NCBI GenBank assembly: GCA_010092695.1
Contig: JAADJJ010000001.1
Span: 1,426,001-1,490,000 of the forward strand
Direction of reading: 5' to 3'
DNA: 64,000 nt
From: Enterobacteriaceae bacterium 4M9
GTDB lineage: Bacteria; Pseudomonadota; Gammaproteobacteria; Enterobacterales; Enterobacteriaceae
Shown piece by piece: positions 26,392 to 34,572 of this stretch. Both the position numbers and the translations under genes were made by a program. The notes under the pieces were generated by a model. That model saw nothing but the letters and a program-made list of their open reading frames with translations. It was not told the origin of the DNA and made no database searches. Every line of letters begins with the position of its first letter. The stretch's first letter is position 1.

Positions 26392-29300
26392 ATGAGAATG
26401 TCACGGACAATTACATTAAGCAGTCCGGCAATGCCTTATTTATTAGGTGAGCCTGCACTGATACTGACAAAACTAGATGGACAGGAAGCCTTTTCGACCC
26501 TGTACACCTATACGCTGATGGTAAAAACGCCCGCAAATCCTGATATATCCTGGCAAGCAGCTTCAAACATTGAGCTGAAAGATTTAATCGGTAAAGAAAT
26601 GACCGTGCAGATCGAGCTGGATGGTAATGGACTGGATAATGAGCGAGGGTTTGGGAAGGGGGTGCGCGAAATATCCGGACTGGTTGAGAAGGCCCGTTAT
26701 ATTGGCCGGGACAGTAATCAGGCAATGTTTGAAATTATTTTACGTCCCTGGTTGTATCTTGCAGAGTTAACCAGTGATTTTAAAATATTTCAAAGCAAAA
26801 GTGTTGTCGATATTATTGATGAGGTGCTTGCTGACTATGGCTATTCATATGACAAACGTTTAAGCGCAAGTTATCCGGAGATGGATTTCCAGGTTCAATA
26901 TGGTGAAACCGATTTTGCCTTCATTGAGCGCTTAATGGAGGAATGGGGGATTTACTGGTTTTACGAGCATATTGATTTTAAACACAGGCTTGTGCTTGTC
27001 GATCATGTTGGTGCTCATAAAACTTGCACCAGTGAAGCATATCGCGTCATTGAATACCAGCCAGAGACGCCGAAAGCAGGTAAGGAGTATGTTGCACAAT
27101 TCCATCATCAGGAGATGCTGGTAAGTGGTCGCTGGGTCACTAACGATTATGACTTTACTAAGTCACGCGCGGATATGATTGCAATTGATCATAAACCGCG
27201 TAAAACCAGCTTTAGTGAGATGGAAATTTACCATTGGCCGGGTGACTACGACCAGCCAGATATTGGTGAGCATCTGGCACGTGTCAGAATGGAAGAGCGA
27301 GGGGCGATGGGCTCGCGAGCGGTCGGGAGTGGGGAATTACGAGGGATCGTATGCGGTACAAATTTTGATCTGAGTGGCTTCCCGGTCAGTAAAATCAATC
27401 GTGAGTATATGGTGATTTCAAGTCACCTTATTGTAACAGAAATCTCCCAACTGAGTGGCGACGATCAGTTCAGCTTTCATTGTAATTTTTCAGTACAGCC
27501 CACCAGTAAAATTTATCGGCATCCTCAGATTATCCCAAAACCGCGTACATATGGCCCACAAAATGCCATTGTGGTTGGGCCACCAGATAATGAAGTGTGG
27601 ACGGATGAATTTGGTCGCGTAAAAGTTCGATTTGTCTGGGATCGCTACGGTATTAACCGTGAGTCTGATTCCTGCTGGTTGCGCGTCAGTCAGGCCTGGG
27701 CTGGTAACAGCTTCGGTGGAATCTATATTCCGCGCGTCGGGCAGGAGGTCATTGTCGATTTTATCAATGGTGACCCAGATCGACCACTTATCATGGGGAG
27801 TCTTTACAATAATATCACCACTACACCCTGGGAATTGCCGCTTAACTCAAGCCAGAGTGGCCTTATAAGCCGATCGCTTGGTGGTGGCTATGAGAACTAC
27901 AACGGGGTGCGGTTCGAAGATAAAGCGGGTGAAGAACAGTATTGGGAACAGGCTGAGCGTGATATGTCGCGCCTGACTAAAAATAATGAAAATCATACTA
28001 TTGGTGCGGATTCAGATGTCAATATCGGCGCCAATCGGAACATGGTTGTAGGAGCAGATTACAACCGCGGTATTTCAGGAACCTATAATAATAAGGTTGG
28101 AGGCGATCACACTCTCGAAGTTGGTGGATCTCATTCGTCAGTTATTGGGGGACCACATTCATTAAATATCTCCGCAGCATCCAGCACACATATTGGCGGT
28201 GGGCATGGTATGCATATAGGTGGACACCATCATATTCATGCAGGCGGTGCCTGGCATCATGCTTGCGGTGGTGCTGCTGCACTTCACGGCGGAGGACATG
28301 TCGATATCTGTTCCGGTGGTGTGCTGACGATCAGCGCCTCGGTTGTTCGAATTATTGGCAAAGAACGTGTCATCATCAACGGCGGTAAAGTACTCATAAA
28401 CTGCGGTGGTAGAGGATGCTGTTTTGGCATGGCCTGCATGCCACGCTTGCGTGGCCGTGGCTGCCTTCCTTGCCCTCCTGTGATCAAAGGGTGTCCTGGG
28501 CTGCCAACTCCATTACCGCCTTTACCTCCCGTTCCCCCGCCGCCGCCTACATTGCCGCCGACACCGACGGTTACGCCGACGATTACACCGACAGTGACAC
28601 CGACGATTACGCCGACAGTGACACCAACGGTTACGCCGACGGAGACCCCAACGGAGACCCCAACGGAGACGCCGACAGAGACCCCGACGGAGACCCCAAC
28701 GGAGACGCCGACGGAGACCCCAACGGAGACCCCAACGGAAACGCCGACAGAGACCCCAACGGAGACGCCGACGGAGACCCCGACGGAGACCCCGACGGAA
28801 ACGCCGACGGAGACCCCAACGGAGACCCCAACGGAGACCCCAACGGAGACCCCAACGGAAACGCCGACGGAGACCCCGACGGAAACGCCAACGGAGACCC
28901 CAACGGAGACCCCAACGGAGACCCCAACGGAGACCCCAACGGAAACGCCGACGGAGACCCCAACGGAGACCCCAACGGAAACGCCGACAGAGACCCCAAC
29001 GGAGACCCCAACGGAAACGCCGACGGAGACCCCAACGGAGACGCCGACGGAGACCCCGACGGAGACGCCAACGGAAACCCCGACGGAAACTCCGACGGAG
29101 ACGCCAACGGAAACCCCGACGGAGACGCCAACGGAAACCCCGACGGAGACGCCGACGGAGACGCCGACGGAGACGCCAACGGAAACCCCGACGGAGACGC
29201 CAACGGAGACGCCAACGGAAACGCCAACGGAAACCCCGACGGAGACGCCAACGGAAACCCCGACGGAGACACCAACGGAAACCCCGACGGAGACACCAAC

Positions 29301-29532
29301 GGAAACGCCGACGGAGACGCCAACGGAGACGCCAACGGAAACCCCGACGGAGACGCCAACGGAAACCCCGACGGAGACCCCAACGGAAACGCCGACGGAG
29401 ACGCCGACGGAGACGCCGACGGAGACGCCAACGGAGACGCCAACGGAAACGCCGACGGAGACGCCAACACCTACGGGTAGCCAGACCCCTGAGCCGTTTC
29501 CGACAAGCTCGCCATTTCCTTACGGCTTCTGA
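26392..29532 (+). CDS. vgrG: T6SS spike protein VgrG (TssI) with 75-unit TPT(E/V/I) tail
   Basis: A 1046-residue VgrG. The gp27-like base (about 1-360) includes FQVQYGETDFAFIERLMEEW; the gp5 OB-fold starts near 393 (TDEFGRVKVRFVWDR, SQAWAGNSFGGIYIPRVGQEV); the gp5-type beta-helix spans about 540-670 (Gly/His-rich repeats); a Cys-rich link follows (about 668-695). Then come a Pro-rich section, six TPTV/TPTI units (724-747), 69 TPTE units (748-1023) and a 23-residue end (PTPTGSQTPEPFPTSSPFPYGF-like, read in parts). No enzymatic effector domain is visible. The tail is placed where an effector or PAAR-binding region would usually be, and PAAR is encoded next. ATG at 26398 has better ribosome-binding-site spacing than that at 26392. 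Confidence 0.93.
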   Translation: MRMSRTITLSSPAMPYLLGEPALILTKLDGQEAFSTLYTYTLMVKTPANPDISWQAASNIELKDLIGKEMTVQIELDGNGLDNERGFGKGVREISGLVEKARYIGRDSNQAMFEIILRPWLYLAELTSDFKIFQSKSVVDIIDEVLADYGYSYDKRLSASYPEMDFQVQYGETDFAFIERLMEEWGIYWFYEHIDFKHRLVLVDHVGAHKTCTSEAYRVIEYQPETPKAGKEYVAQFHHQEMLVSGRWVTNDYDFTKSRADMIAIDHKPRKTSFSEMEIYHWPGDYDQPDIGEHLARVRMEERGAMGSRAVGSGELRGIVCGTNFDLSGFPVSKINREYMVISSHLIVTEISQLSGDDQFSFHCNFSVQPTSKIYRHPQIIPKPRTYGPQNAIVVGPPDNEVWTDEFGRVKVRFVWDRYGINRESDSCWLRVSQAWAGNSFGGIYIPRVGQEVIVDFINGDPDRPLIMGSLYNNITTTPWELPLNSSQSGLISRSLGGGYENYNGVRFEDKAGEEQYWEQAERDMSRLTKNNENHTIGADSDVNIGANRNMVVGADYNRGISGTYNNKVGGDHTLEVGGSHSSVIGGPHSLNISAASSTHIGGGHGMHIGGHHHIHAGGAWHHACGGAAALHGGGHVDICSGGVLTISASVVRIIGKERVIINGGKVLINCGGRGCCFGMACMPRLRGRGCLPCPPVIKGCPGLPTPLPPLPPVPPPPPTLPPTPTVTPTITPTVTPTITPTVTPTVTPTETPTETPTETPTETPTETPTETPTETPTETPTETPTETPTETPTETPTETPTETPTETPTETPTETPTETPTETPTETPTETPTETPTETPTETPTETPTETPTETPTETPTETPTETPTETPTETPTETPTETPTETPTETPTETPTETPTETPTETPTETPTETPTETPTETPTETPTETPTETPTETPTETPTETPTETPTETPTETPTETPTETPTETPTETPTETPTETPTETPTETPTETPTETPTETPTETPTETPTETPTETPTETPTPTGSQTPEPFPTSSPFPYGF
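28561..29460 (+). repeat. 75 tandem 12-base units in vgrG coding for TPTV/TPTI (6) and TPTE (69)
   Basis: The 900-base array has an exact period of 12 with no insertions or deletions. Units 1-6 (28561-28632) encode TPTV or TPTI; units 7-75 (28633-29460) all encode TPTE. Units differ from each other at third codon positions (Thr ACG/ACC/ACA, Pro CCG/CCC/CCA, Glu GAG/GAA), so the DNA varies while the peptide does not. Because the unit contains no stop in other frames, long meaningless frames overlap it on both strands. Confidence 0.97.
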
Positions 29533-29558
29533 AAATGACATTGAGGTTTATGACAAAA

Positions 29559-29579
29559 GGTCTCCTGTTACAGGAGACC
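29559..29579. terminator. Hairpin between vgrG and PAAR genes
   Basis: Perfect nine-base stem GGTCTCCTG / CAGGAGACC with loop TTA. On the plus strand it is followed by ATTTAAAA, on the minus strand by TTTTG. It could stop antisense transcription or act as an mRNA processing or stability element between the two genes. Confidence 0.5.
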
Positions 29580-29601
29580 ATTTAAAATGAGGGATAAATG
29601 A

Positions 29602-29868
29602 ATGGGGCGACCAGCAGCACGACTATTTGATATTACGTGTCATGGCGGGATTATTGTGACGGGATCCTGCAATGTTTTCACAAATAAACGACCTGCCGCT
29701 GTGGTGGGGATAAGCCTGGCAGTGTGTTGTCTACATGGGATAGCGCCTGTAGTGACCGGCTCTGGGTCTGTATTTATTAATAATTTGCCAGCGGCGCGTT
29801 TTGCCGATTTAACCGGGTGTTGTGCGCTTATTATTTCAGGTTCGGGTAACGTTTTTATTGGGAGATAA
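29602..29868 (+). CDS. PAAR-domain spike tip protein
   Basis: An 88-residue PAAR protein: MGRPAARLFDITCHGGIIVTG-type opening (read in parts), then GSGSVFINNLPAARFADLTGC and GSGNVFIGR, the repeated PAAR core. PAAR caps the VgrG needle and sharpens it. It is unusually rich in Cys and has no extension carrying an effector domain. Together with vgrG it forms the delivery spike of this island. Confidence 0.9.
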   Translation: MGRPAARLFDITCHGGIIVTGSCNVFTNKRPAAVVGISLAVCCLHGIAPVVTGSGSVFINNLPAARFADLTGCCALIISGSGNVFIGR

Positions 29869-29873
29869 GAATT

Positions 29874-30692
29874 GTGCTTGTGACAAATGTCTTACCCGAG
29901 GGGGGGCAAGAGCTTATCCTGGACGAAGGTATCGGTTCTGCTCGGGAACACTATTTTCATATTGATGAAGGTTTTTTTTGTTCTGAATTTTCCTCTACGG
30001 AAAATTATGTTGTTTTTTCATGGGGTGAATCTGGTCCTGAGTTACGTAATGAGAGTTCCGTCTCGGTCTGTAGCTGCAACGGTGTATTGATCCCCGAGGG
30101 AGAAACAATGGCGCTACAATATAATATGGATATTCAGATTGGAAATTATCTTTTTCAAACGGAAGTCTCTTCCAGCGTATCGTTACAGAAGGAACTGGTT
30201 AAGGGTTTTTGTTCTTCCAGTAGCAGAGATGATTTTCCTGAGCTGGATGATCTGCTGGGTGAACAAAGCTATTATTCTGGAGTGGAGGATGAAATTTATA
30301 TATTGAATCGGGACGGGGTGTTGGACGATGAACTCAGACGGTTGCGTTATGAATACAAAGAGTATTTACAATGGGGAGACCAAAAAAGGGATTTCATATC
30401 ACAGGGGATTGAACATACGGTTAAGCTTCCAGCCAATGATGCTTATCTTGAATCAGTGGTCAATAATGTTAAAGATAAAACCATGACGGAATGTATTCTT
30501 GGGCAAACATCACTGATTGATCGGGCTATGAGTGAAATTGGCTCTGATGAACAACTTAATAATGATGATGAAGTTCGAGGCGATCTTCTTTATTTATTGG
30601 CACCAGAGCATGTTTCCAGGAAAGAGAAGAAAGTGCTTTCAGAAACTATTTATCATGAGCTGCGTAAGCCTGAATTAAATAGTTATTTATAA
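29874..30692 (+). CDS. T6SS-associated protein with degenerate FHA-like N-terminus
   Basis: A 272-residue protein with GTG start (29874) preceded by GGAG. Residues about 40-100 resemble the second half of an FHA domain (NGVLIPEGETMALQYNMDIQIGNYLFQ, compare G..L..G....L..GD.I.IG.Y.L), a fold that usually binds phosphothreonine, but the conserved Arg/Ser/His of the binding loops are not apparent. The remainder is acidic and helical (DDELRRLRYEYKEYLQWG). FHA proteins of the Fha/TagH type are common T6SS accessories. No Ser/Thr kinase or phosphatase gene is seen in the window, so any signalling role is open. Function unproven. Confidence 0.5.
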   Translation: MLVTNVLPEGGQELILDEGIGSAREHYFHIDEGFFCSEFSSTENYVVFSWGESGPELRNESSVSVCSCNGVLIPEGETMALQYNMDIQIGNYLFQTEVSSSVSLQKELVKGFCSSSSRDDFPELDDLLGEQSYYSGVEDEIYILNRDGVLDDELRRLRYEYKEYLQWGDQKRDFISQGIEHTVKLPANDAYLESVVNNVKDKTMTECILGQTSLIDRAMSEIGSDEQLNNDDEVRGDLLYLLAPEHVSRKEKKVLSETIYHELRKPELNSYL

Positions 30693-30705
30693 TACAGGAG
30701 AAGAT

Positions 30706-31530
30706 ATGTTACCAAAGGAATTAAGTATCAGTGAAAGGCTGAAGTTACATTCTTTAAAGGAATGGATTGATGAAGAAGTGACCCGAGTTAAGTCATCACC
30801 CGGTGACATCGCTTCCCGCATACACTTAATGAAGCTGTATTGCATTGATGGAGACTGGTTTAAAGCTACCAGACAAGTTGAAACGATTAGTCGAATGCAG
30901 CCAACGTTCTTAACGGAGGGAGAATTATATAAGAATCTCATTGCTGCTGAGGCTATGCGCGAAGACGTCTTCAAAGGAGCAAGAAGTGCAGGAGAGGTAG
31001 AAAACGCATTACCTGAATGGATCTCTGATCATGTAAGTATGAATAAATATTATCACGAGTGTGCCTATGAAAAAGCTGAACAGCACCAGGAGATCGTGCT
31101 GGAACACACGGAAAATATTCAGGGGAATGGAGAGCAATGTGGGGAATTCTCGTGGATTACTGATGGTGACTCTCGTCTGGGAAATATTTTTGAGTTCATT
31201 ACATCGGGAGGTTATCGTTGGATTAGTCTAAAAGATATAAAGTCGATCTCTGTCAACATGCCTCAACGTCTCATTGATCTTGTGTGGGCCCCCGCGACAT
31301 TATCTACACATAATAATGTTATCCGTGGCTATGTGCCAGCCCGATATCCGCTAAACAATGCGAGCGATCAACATAAATTAGGTTTAATAACCGAGTGGGA
31401 TGTTATTAATGAGCGCTTTTATCAGGTGCGAGGGCAGAAGATGTGGATCACCTCTGCAGGAGAATTCTCTTTATTTGAAACTGGGGAAATGAATTTTGAG
31501 TGCCAGGAAGTCAGAAATAATGAAACATAA
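30706..31530 (+). CDS. tagJ: T6SS accessory protein TagJ (ImpE/SciE family)
   Basis: A 274-residue protein whose C-terminal half has the ImpE signature FSWITDGDSRLGNIFEFI, GGYRWISLKDIKSI, LIDLVWAPA and a later VPARYP. The N-terminal part is helical (TPR-like). In systems studied, TagJ binds the N-terminal helix of TssB and may influence sheath recycling by ClpV. It overlaps tssE by 11 bases. Confidence 0.85.
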   Translation: MLPKELSISERLKLHSLKEWIDEEVTRVKSSPGDIASRIHLMKLYCIDGDWFKATRQVETISRMQPTFLTEGELYKNLIAAEAMREDVFKGARSAGEVENALPEWISDHVSMNKYYHECAYEKAEQHQEIVLEHTENIQGNGEQCGEFSWITDGDSRLGNIFEFITSGGYRWISLKDIKSISVNMPQRLIDLVWAPATLSTHNNVIRGYVPARYPLNNASDQHKLGLITEWDVINERFYQVRGQKMWITSAGEFSLFETGEMNFECQEVRNNET

Positions 31531-32014
31531 GGTATTTTATCCTTGTCTGATGAACAGACTGCTTGATGAAGAACCAAAATCGGAATCAGAGCCATGGGAT
31601 AAATTTCATTATAATGCCAGAACTATGCGTTTAGTGGTTAAGAAAAATATTGAAGAGATTCTCAATAATATAAATTCTCAGGAGCAGCTAGAGCTACCGG
31701 GGCACTCAGAGATTGCTTCTTCTGTATTTAATTTTGGTATTTCTCCGTTAGCTGGTGAGTATGCAACACCTCAAAACCATGTTTCACTGGTACATCGTGT
31801 CAGAGAGGCATTAATACGTTTTGAACCAAGGCTCATTCCTGAATCCATTATAGTAAGGCAGCCTGAAGGCTCTGCTCAAAGAGCTCATTATGGTGTTTTG
31901 TTGTTTGAGATTAGAGGGCTTATTAGATGGGGAGAGGAAATCATCGATTTGTCTTTGGGAGCGTCTTATGATACTGAGATAAGTAATACAATATTGAAGC
32001 TGAATAACGGATAA
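31520..32014 (+). CDS. tssE: T6SS baseplate protein TssE (gp25-like)
   Basis: A 164-residue TssE. Marks: LMNRLLDEEP near the N-terminus, LPGHSEIASSVFNFGI, then REALIRFEPRLIPESIIV and LLFEIRGLIRW, typical of gp25-like proteins that start sheath assembly. The frame is open from a TTG at 31496, but ATG at 31520 follows an AGGAAG ribosome-binding site and gives the normal N-terminus. It completes the core set and is the last T6SS gene. Confidence 0.9.
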   Translation: MKHKVFYPCLMNRLLDEEPKSESEPWDKFHYNARTMRLVVKKNIEEILNNINSQEQLELPGHSEIASSVFNFGISPLAGEYATPQNHVSLVHRVREALIRFEPRLIPESIIVRQPEGSAQRAHYGVLLFEIRGLIRWGEEIIDLSLGASYDTEISNTILKLNNG

Positions 32015-32101
32015 GAAGCCGATGGAATTTCATATCTTATAAAAATATTTTAAATGGAACCTGTCAGTCAAATAGATAACTAAGTCGGCATCAATTTTTA
32101 G

Positions 32102-32392
32102 ATGTTCCTCCCTGAACGATGTGAATTGCTGGAGACGATCTTTTGCAAACAAAGAGCGGTATTTAGCGATATTGAACGCGCCGTTTTATGGGGGGAAGGT
32201 CTACTGAGTTACGCAAATCAGGGTAAATTTTTTTGTCTGATCGATTCCCCATGGAATGAGGATGTCATTGAATATTATGTTGCAACTCAATGTGTGAGCT
32301 TGAGAGCGGGCGCATCATCATTAATGGGATTAACTGTAAAACTGGCATCACAAAAGATTCAACGGTGGATTCACATACCAATGCAGCATTGA
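32102..32392 (+). CDS. Hypothetical 96-residue protein after tssE
   Basis: An ATG frame of 96 residues (MFLPERCELLETIF...WIHIPMQH) with plausible protein composition (WGEGLLSYANQGKFFCLIDSPW) but no recognised family, no signal and no clear ribosome-binding site. It lies 87 bases after tssE at the boundary between the T6SS island and core genes. It could be the remains of a larger island gene. Function unknown. Confidence 0.3.
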   Translation: MFLPERCELLETIFCKQRAVFSDIERAVLWGEGLLSYANQGKFFCLIDSPWNEDVIEYYVATQCVSLRAGASSLMGLTVKLASQKIQRWIHIPMQH

Positions 32393-32770
32393 GTAAAGGG
32401 ACATCATTTGCGGTTATACCCATGGCTTTTCCAACGTATTGATTTTTTAATTCTAGCTTGACTGGCATCACGAAGACTCCCTGTCATGTGTAACGCCACA
32501 CTCTTGCAGGCGTAAGAAGATAGCCGGATACCGGGCACAGCTACAGGCTGGCTATAAGTGAGGTCTGCAAACCAGGACAACAGAAGGGCATTTAAAGTAC
32601 GGGTGAGCGCGTAAATCAGGGTGTAACGAAAGTACATTTTTTAGTGAGCGTTCGAGATACTGTCTGAATCAGTAAAATTCACTATAAAAAGCTGCTGATA
32701 TTCTTTCTCAATTTCCTGGTAACCATTTACCATTAATGCCTACTTTCGCGGTTATGTTCAGGGACACTTC
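32393..32770. other. Island/core boundary, no convincing gene
   Basis: This stretch joins the T6SS island to mltB. Two exact copies of ACTGGCATCAC lie 120 bases apart at 32341-32351 and 32461-32471. Short minus-strand frames cover part of it (for example one ending near 32404) but show no recognised family. The end nearest 32770 should hold the mltB promoter. In E. coli this side of mltB carries the srl (glucitol) operon instead. Confidence 0.4.
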
Positions 32771-33847
32771 ATGTTCAGTCGACGTCATGCTTCACTCTTG
32801 CCCGTTTTGTTTCTTCTTTTTGCCTGCAGCAGCAAACCGCAAACGCAGGAACAGACTTCGGGGGCTTTTGCGCCCGTGCCGCAGGGCGGTTTTTTGCTCG
32901 AGCCGCAGCACAACAACATGCAGCTTAGCGGCGATTTTGCGACGAATGCTGAAACCGAGAAATTCATTAATAAAATGGTCAGCACTCACGGCTTCGACAG
33001 GCAGCAGCTGCATGAGATTTTCTCACAAACAAAACGCCTTGATTACGTTTTGCGCCTGATGGACAGACAGGCACCGACCACGGCACCACCAAGTGGGCCA
33101 AACGGGGCGTGGCTGCGCTATCGCGGTAAATTTATTACCCCGGATAACGTGCAAAATGGCGTGGCGTTCTGGAACCAGTACCAGGATGCGCTCAATCGCG
33201 CCTGGCAGGTCTACGGCGTACCGCCAGAAATTATCGTGGGTATCATCGGTGTGGAAACGCGTTGGGGCCGCGTGATGGGGAAAACCCGCATTATTGATGC
33301 GCTGGCAACGCTTGCCTTTGACTATCCGCGCCGCGCTAAATATTTCGCCGGTGAACTTGAAACGTTCCTGCTGATGGCGCGCACTGAAGGTAACGATCCG
33401 CTGTCTTTGCGCGGTTCGTTTGCGGGGGCTATGGGCTACGGGCAGTTTATGCCTTCTTCGTTTAAAGAGTATGCCGTGGACTTTAATGGTGATGGCCACG
33501 TTAACTTGTGGGATCCGGTTGATGCCATTGGCAGCGTGGCAAACTACTTTAAAGCACACGGCTGGGTGAAAGGCGACCTGGTCGCTGTGCAGGCGAACGG
33601 TGCAGCACCGGGTCTGGAGACGGGTTACAACACCAAATATTCCACTAGCCAGCTGGCGGCTGCGGGTCTGTCGCCGCAACAGCAGCCGGGATACAGTCAG
33701 GTTAGTCTGCTGCGTCTTGATATCGGCACCAGCTACCAGTATTGGTACGGTTTACCTAATTTCTATGCCATCACGCGCTATAACCACAGTACGCACTATG
33801 CTATGGCGGTATGGCAGCTCGGCCAAGCCGTCGCGCTGGCGCGCTAA
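32771..33847 (+). CDS. mltB: Membrane-bound lytic murein transglycosylase B
   Basis: A 358-residue lipoprotein (signal ending LLFAC, lipidated Cys at about residue 19) that cleaves the MurNAc-GlcNAc bond of peptidoglycan, forming 1,6-anhydroMurNAc. The catalytic Glu lies in IIGVETRWG (about 162), followed by SFAGAMGYGQFMPSSF and the EF-hand-like DFNGDGHVNLWD that binds calcium in E. coli Slt35. Full length. It opens the conserved mltB-pncC-recA segment. Confidence 0.96.
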   Translation: MFSRRHASLLPVLFLLFACSSKPQTQEQTSGAFAPVPQGGFLLEPQHNNMQLSGDFATNAETEKFINKMVSTHGFDRQQLHEIFSQTKRLDYVLRLMDRQAPTTAPPSGPNGAWLRYRGKFITPDNVQNGVAFWNQYQDALNRAWQVYGVPPEIIVGIIGVETRWGRVMGKTRIIDALATLAFDYPRRAKYFAGELETFLLMARTEGNDPLSLRGSFAGAMGYGQFMPSSFKEYAVDFNGDGHVNLWDPVDAIGSVANYFKAHGWVKGDLVAVQANGAAPGLETGYNTKYSTSQLAAAGLSPQQQPGYSQVSLLRLDIGTSYQYWYGLPNFYAITRYNHSTHYAMAVWQLGQAVALAR

Positions 33848-33982
33848 ACCCAGTGCTGTGTGAAGCACAGCGTTGGTTTACAGCAGGTCTGGTTTTGGCT
33901 TGCCGTGAGGCCTGGCGTCTCTGGCTATTGGCTTTGCGTGCCAGGCCGCGAGTTTTCGCTTTCAACGTTCTGGGGTGATGCA

Positions 33983-34480
33983 ATGAATGATGAAGCACTG
34001 TTGCAACTGAGTAAGCAGGTCGGGGAATGCCTGAAATTGCGCGGGCAAACGGTCACGGCTGCGGAATCGTGCACCGGTGGCTGGGTAGCGAAGACGCTCA
34101 CTGACGTTGCGGGTAGCTCTGCCTGGTTTGAACGCGGCTTTGTGACTTACAGCAATGAAGCAAAAGAGCAGATGATCGGCGTTTCAGGACAGACACTGGC
34201 TGAACACGGTGCGGTAAGCAAAGCGGTGGTACAGGAGATGGCCCGTGGGGCGCAGCTGGCAGCGGCGGCGGATTATGCGGTCTCAATAAGCGGTATCGCC
34301 GGGCCTGACGGCGGAAGCGCCGAAAAGCCTGTGGGCACCGTTTGGTTTGGCTTTGCTGATGCGCACGGTGGCGTGATAACCCGCTGCGAATGTTTTGCGG
34401 GAGACCGTGAAGCGGTGCGCCGACAGGCAACGGCTTATGCCCTGCAAACGCTGTGGCAACAATTTCTACAAAACACTTGA
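33983..34480 (+). CDS. pncC: Nicotinamide-nucleotide amidase PncC (CinA C-terminal domain)
   Basis: A 165-residue protein that deamidates NMN to NaMN in the pyridine-nucleotide salvage cycle. Marks: VTAAESCTGGWVAKTLTDV, then SNEAKEQMIGV, AVSISGIAGPDGGS and KPVGTVWFG. The frame extends upstream to 33860, but ATG at 33983 gives the normal N-terminus (MNDEALLQLSKQVG). It directly precedes recA as in E. coli (ygaD). Confidence 0.93.
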   Translation: MNDEALLQLSKQVGECLKLRGQTVTAAESCTGGWVAKTLTDVAGSSAWFERGFVTYSNEAKEQMIGVSGQTLAEHGAVSKAVVQEMARGAQLAAAADYAVSISGIAGPDGGSAEKPVGTVWFGFADAHGGVITRCECFAGDREAVRRQATAYALQTLWQQFLQNT

Positions 34481-34504
34481 TACTGTACAATCATACAGTA
34501 TAAT
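34477..34504 (+). promoter_or_regulatory. recA promoter with LexA (SOS) box
   Basis: TACTGTACAATCATACAGTA at 34481-34500 contains CTGT-N8-ACAG, the LexA operator. It overlaps a promoter with -35 TTGATA (34477-34482) and -10 TATAAT (34499-34504), spacing 16, the same arrangement as in E. coli recA. Confidence 0.96.
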
Positions 34505-34572
34505 TAGCGCAACTGAACCACACCAGATTAAGACACAGAGTAGCGCGGTTGCGCTGCATGACAGGAGTAATA

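Noticed and set aside
28416..29541. Long overlapping frames on both strands of the vgrG repeat (DGDPNG-type, Arg-rich and Ser/Pro-rich proteins of 279-354 residues)
   Set aside because: They exist only because the 12-base unit has no stop in other frames. The VgrG frame is fixed by the upstream conserved domains and by third-position variation, which falls on replacement positions in the other frames.
1..32770. Insertion sequences or integrase marking the T6SS island
   Set aside because: No transposase, integrase or terminal inverted repeats were recognised in the part of the island seen.
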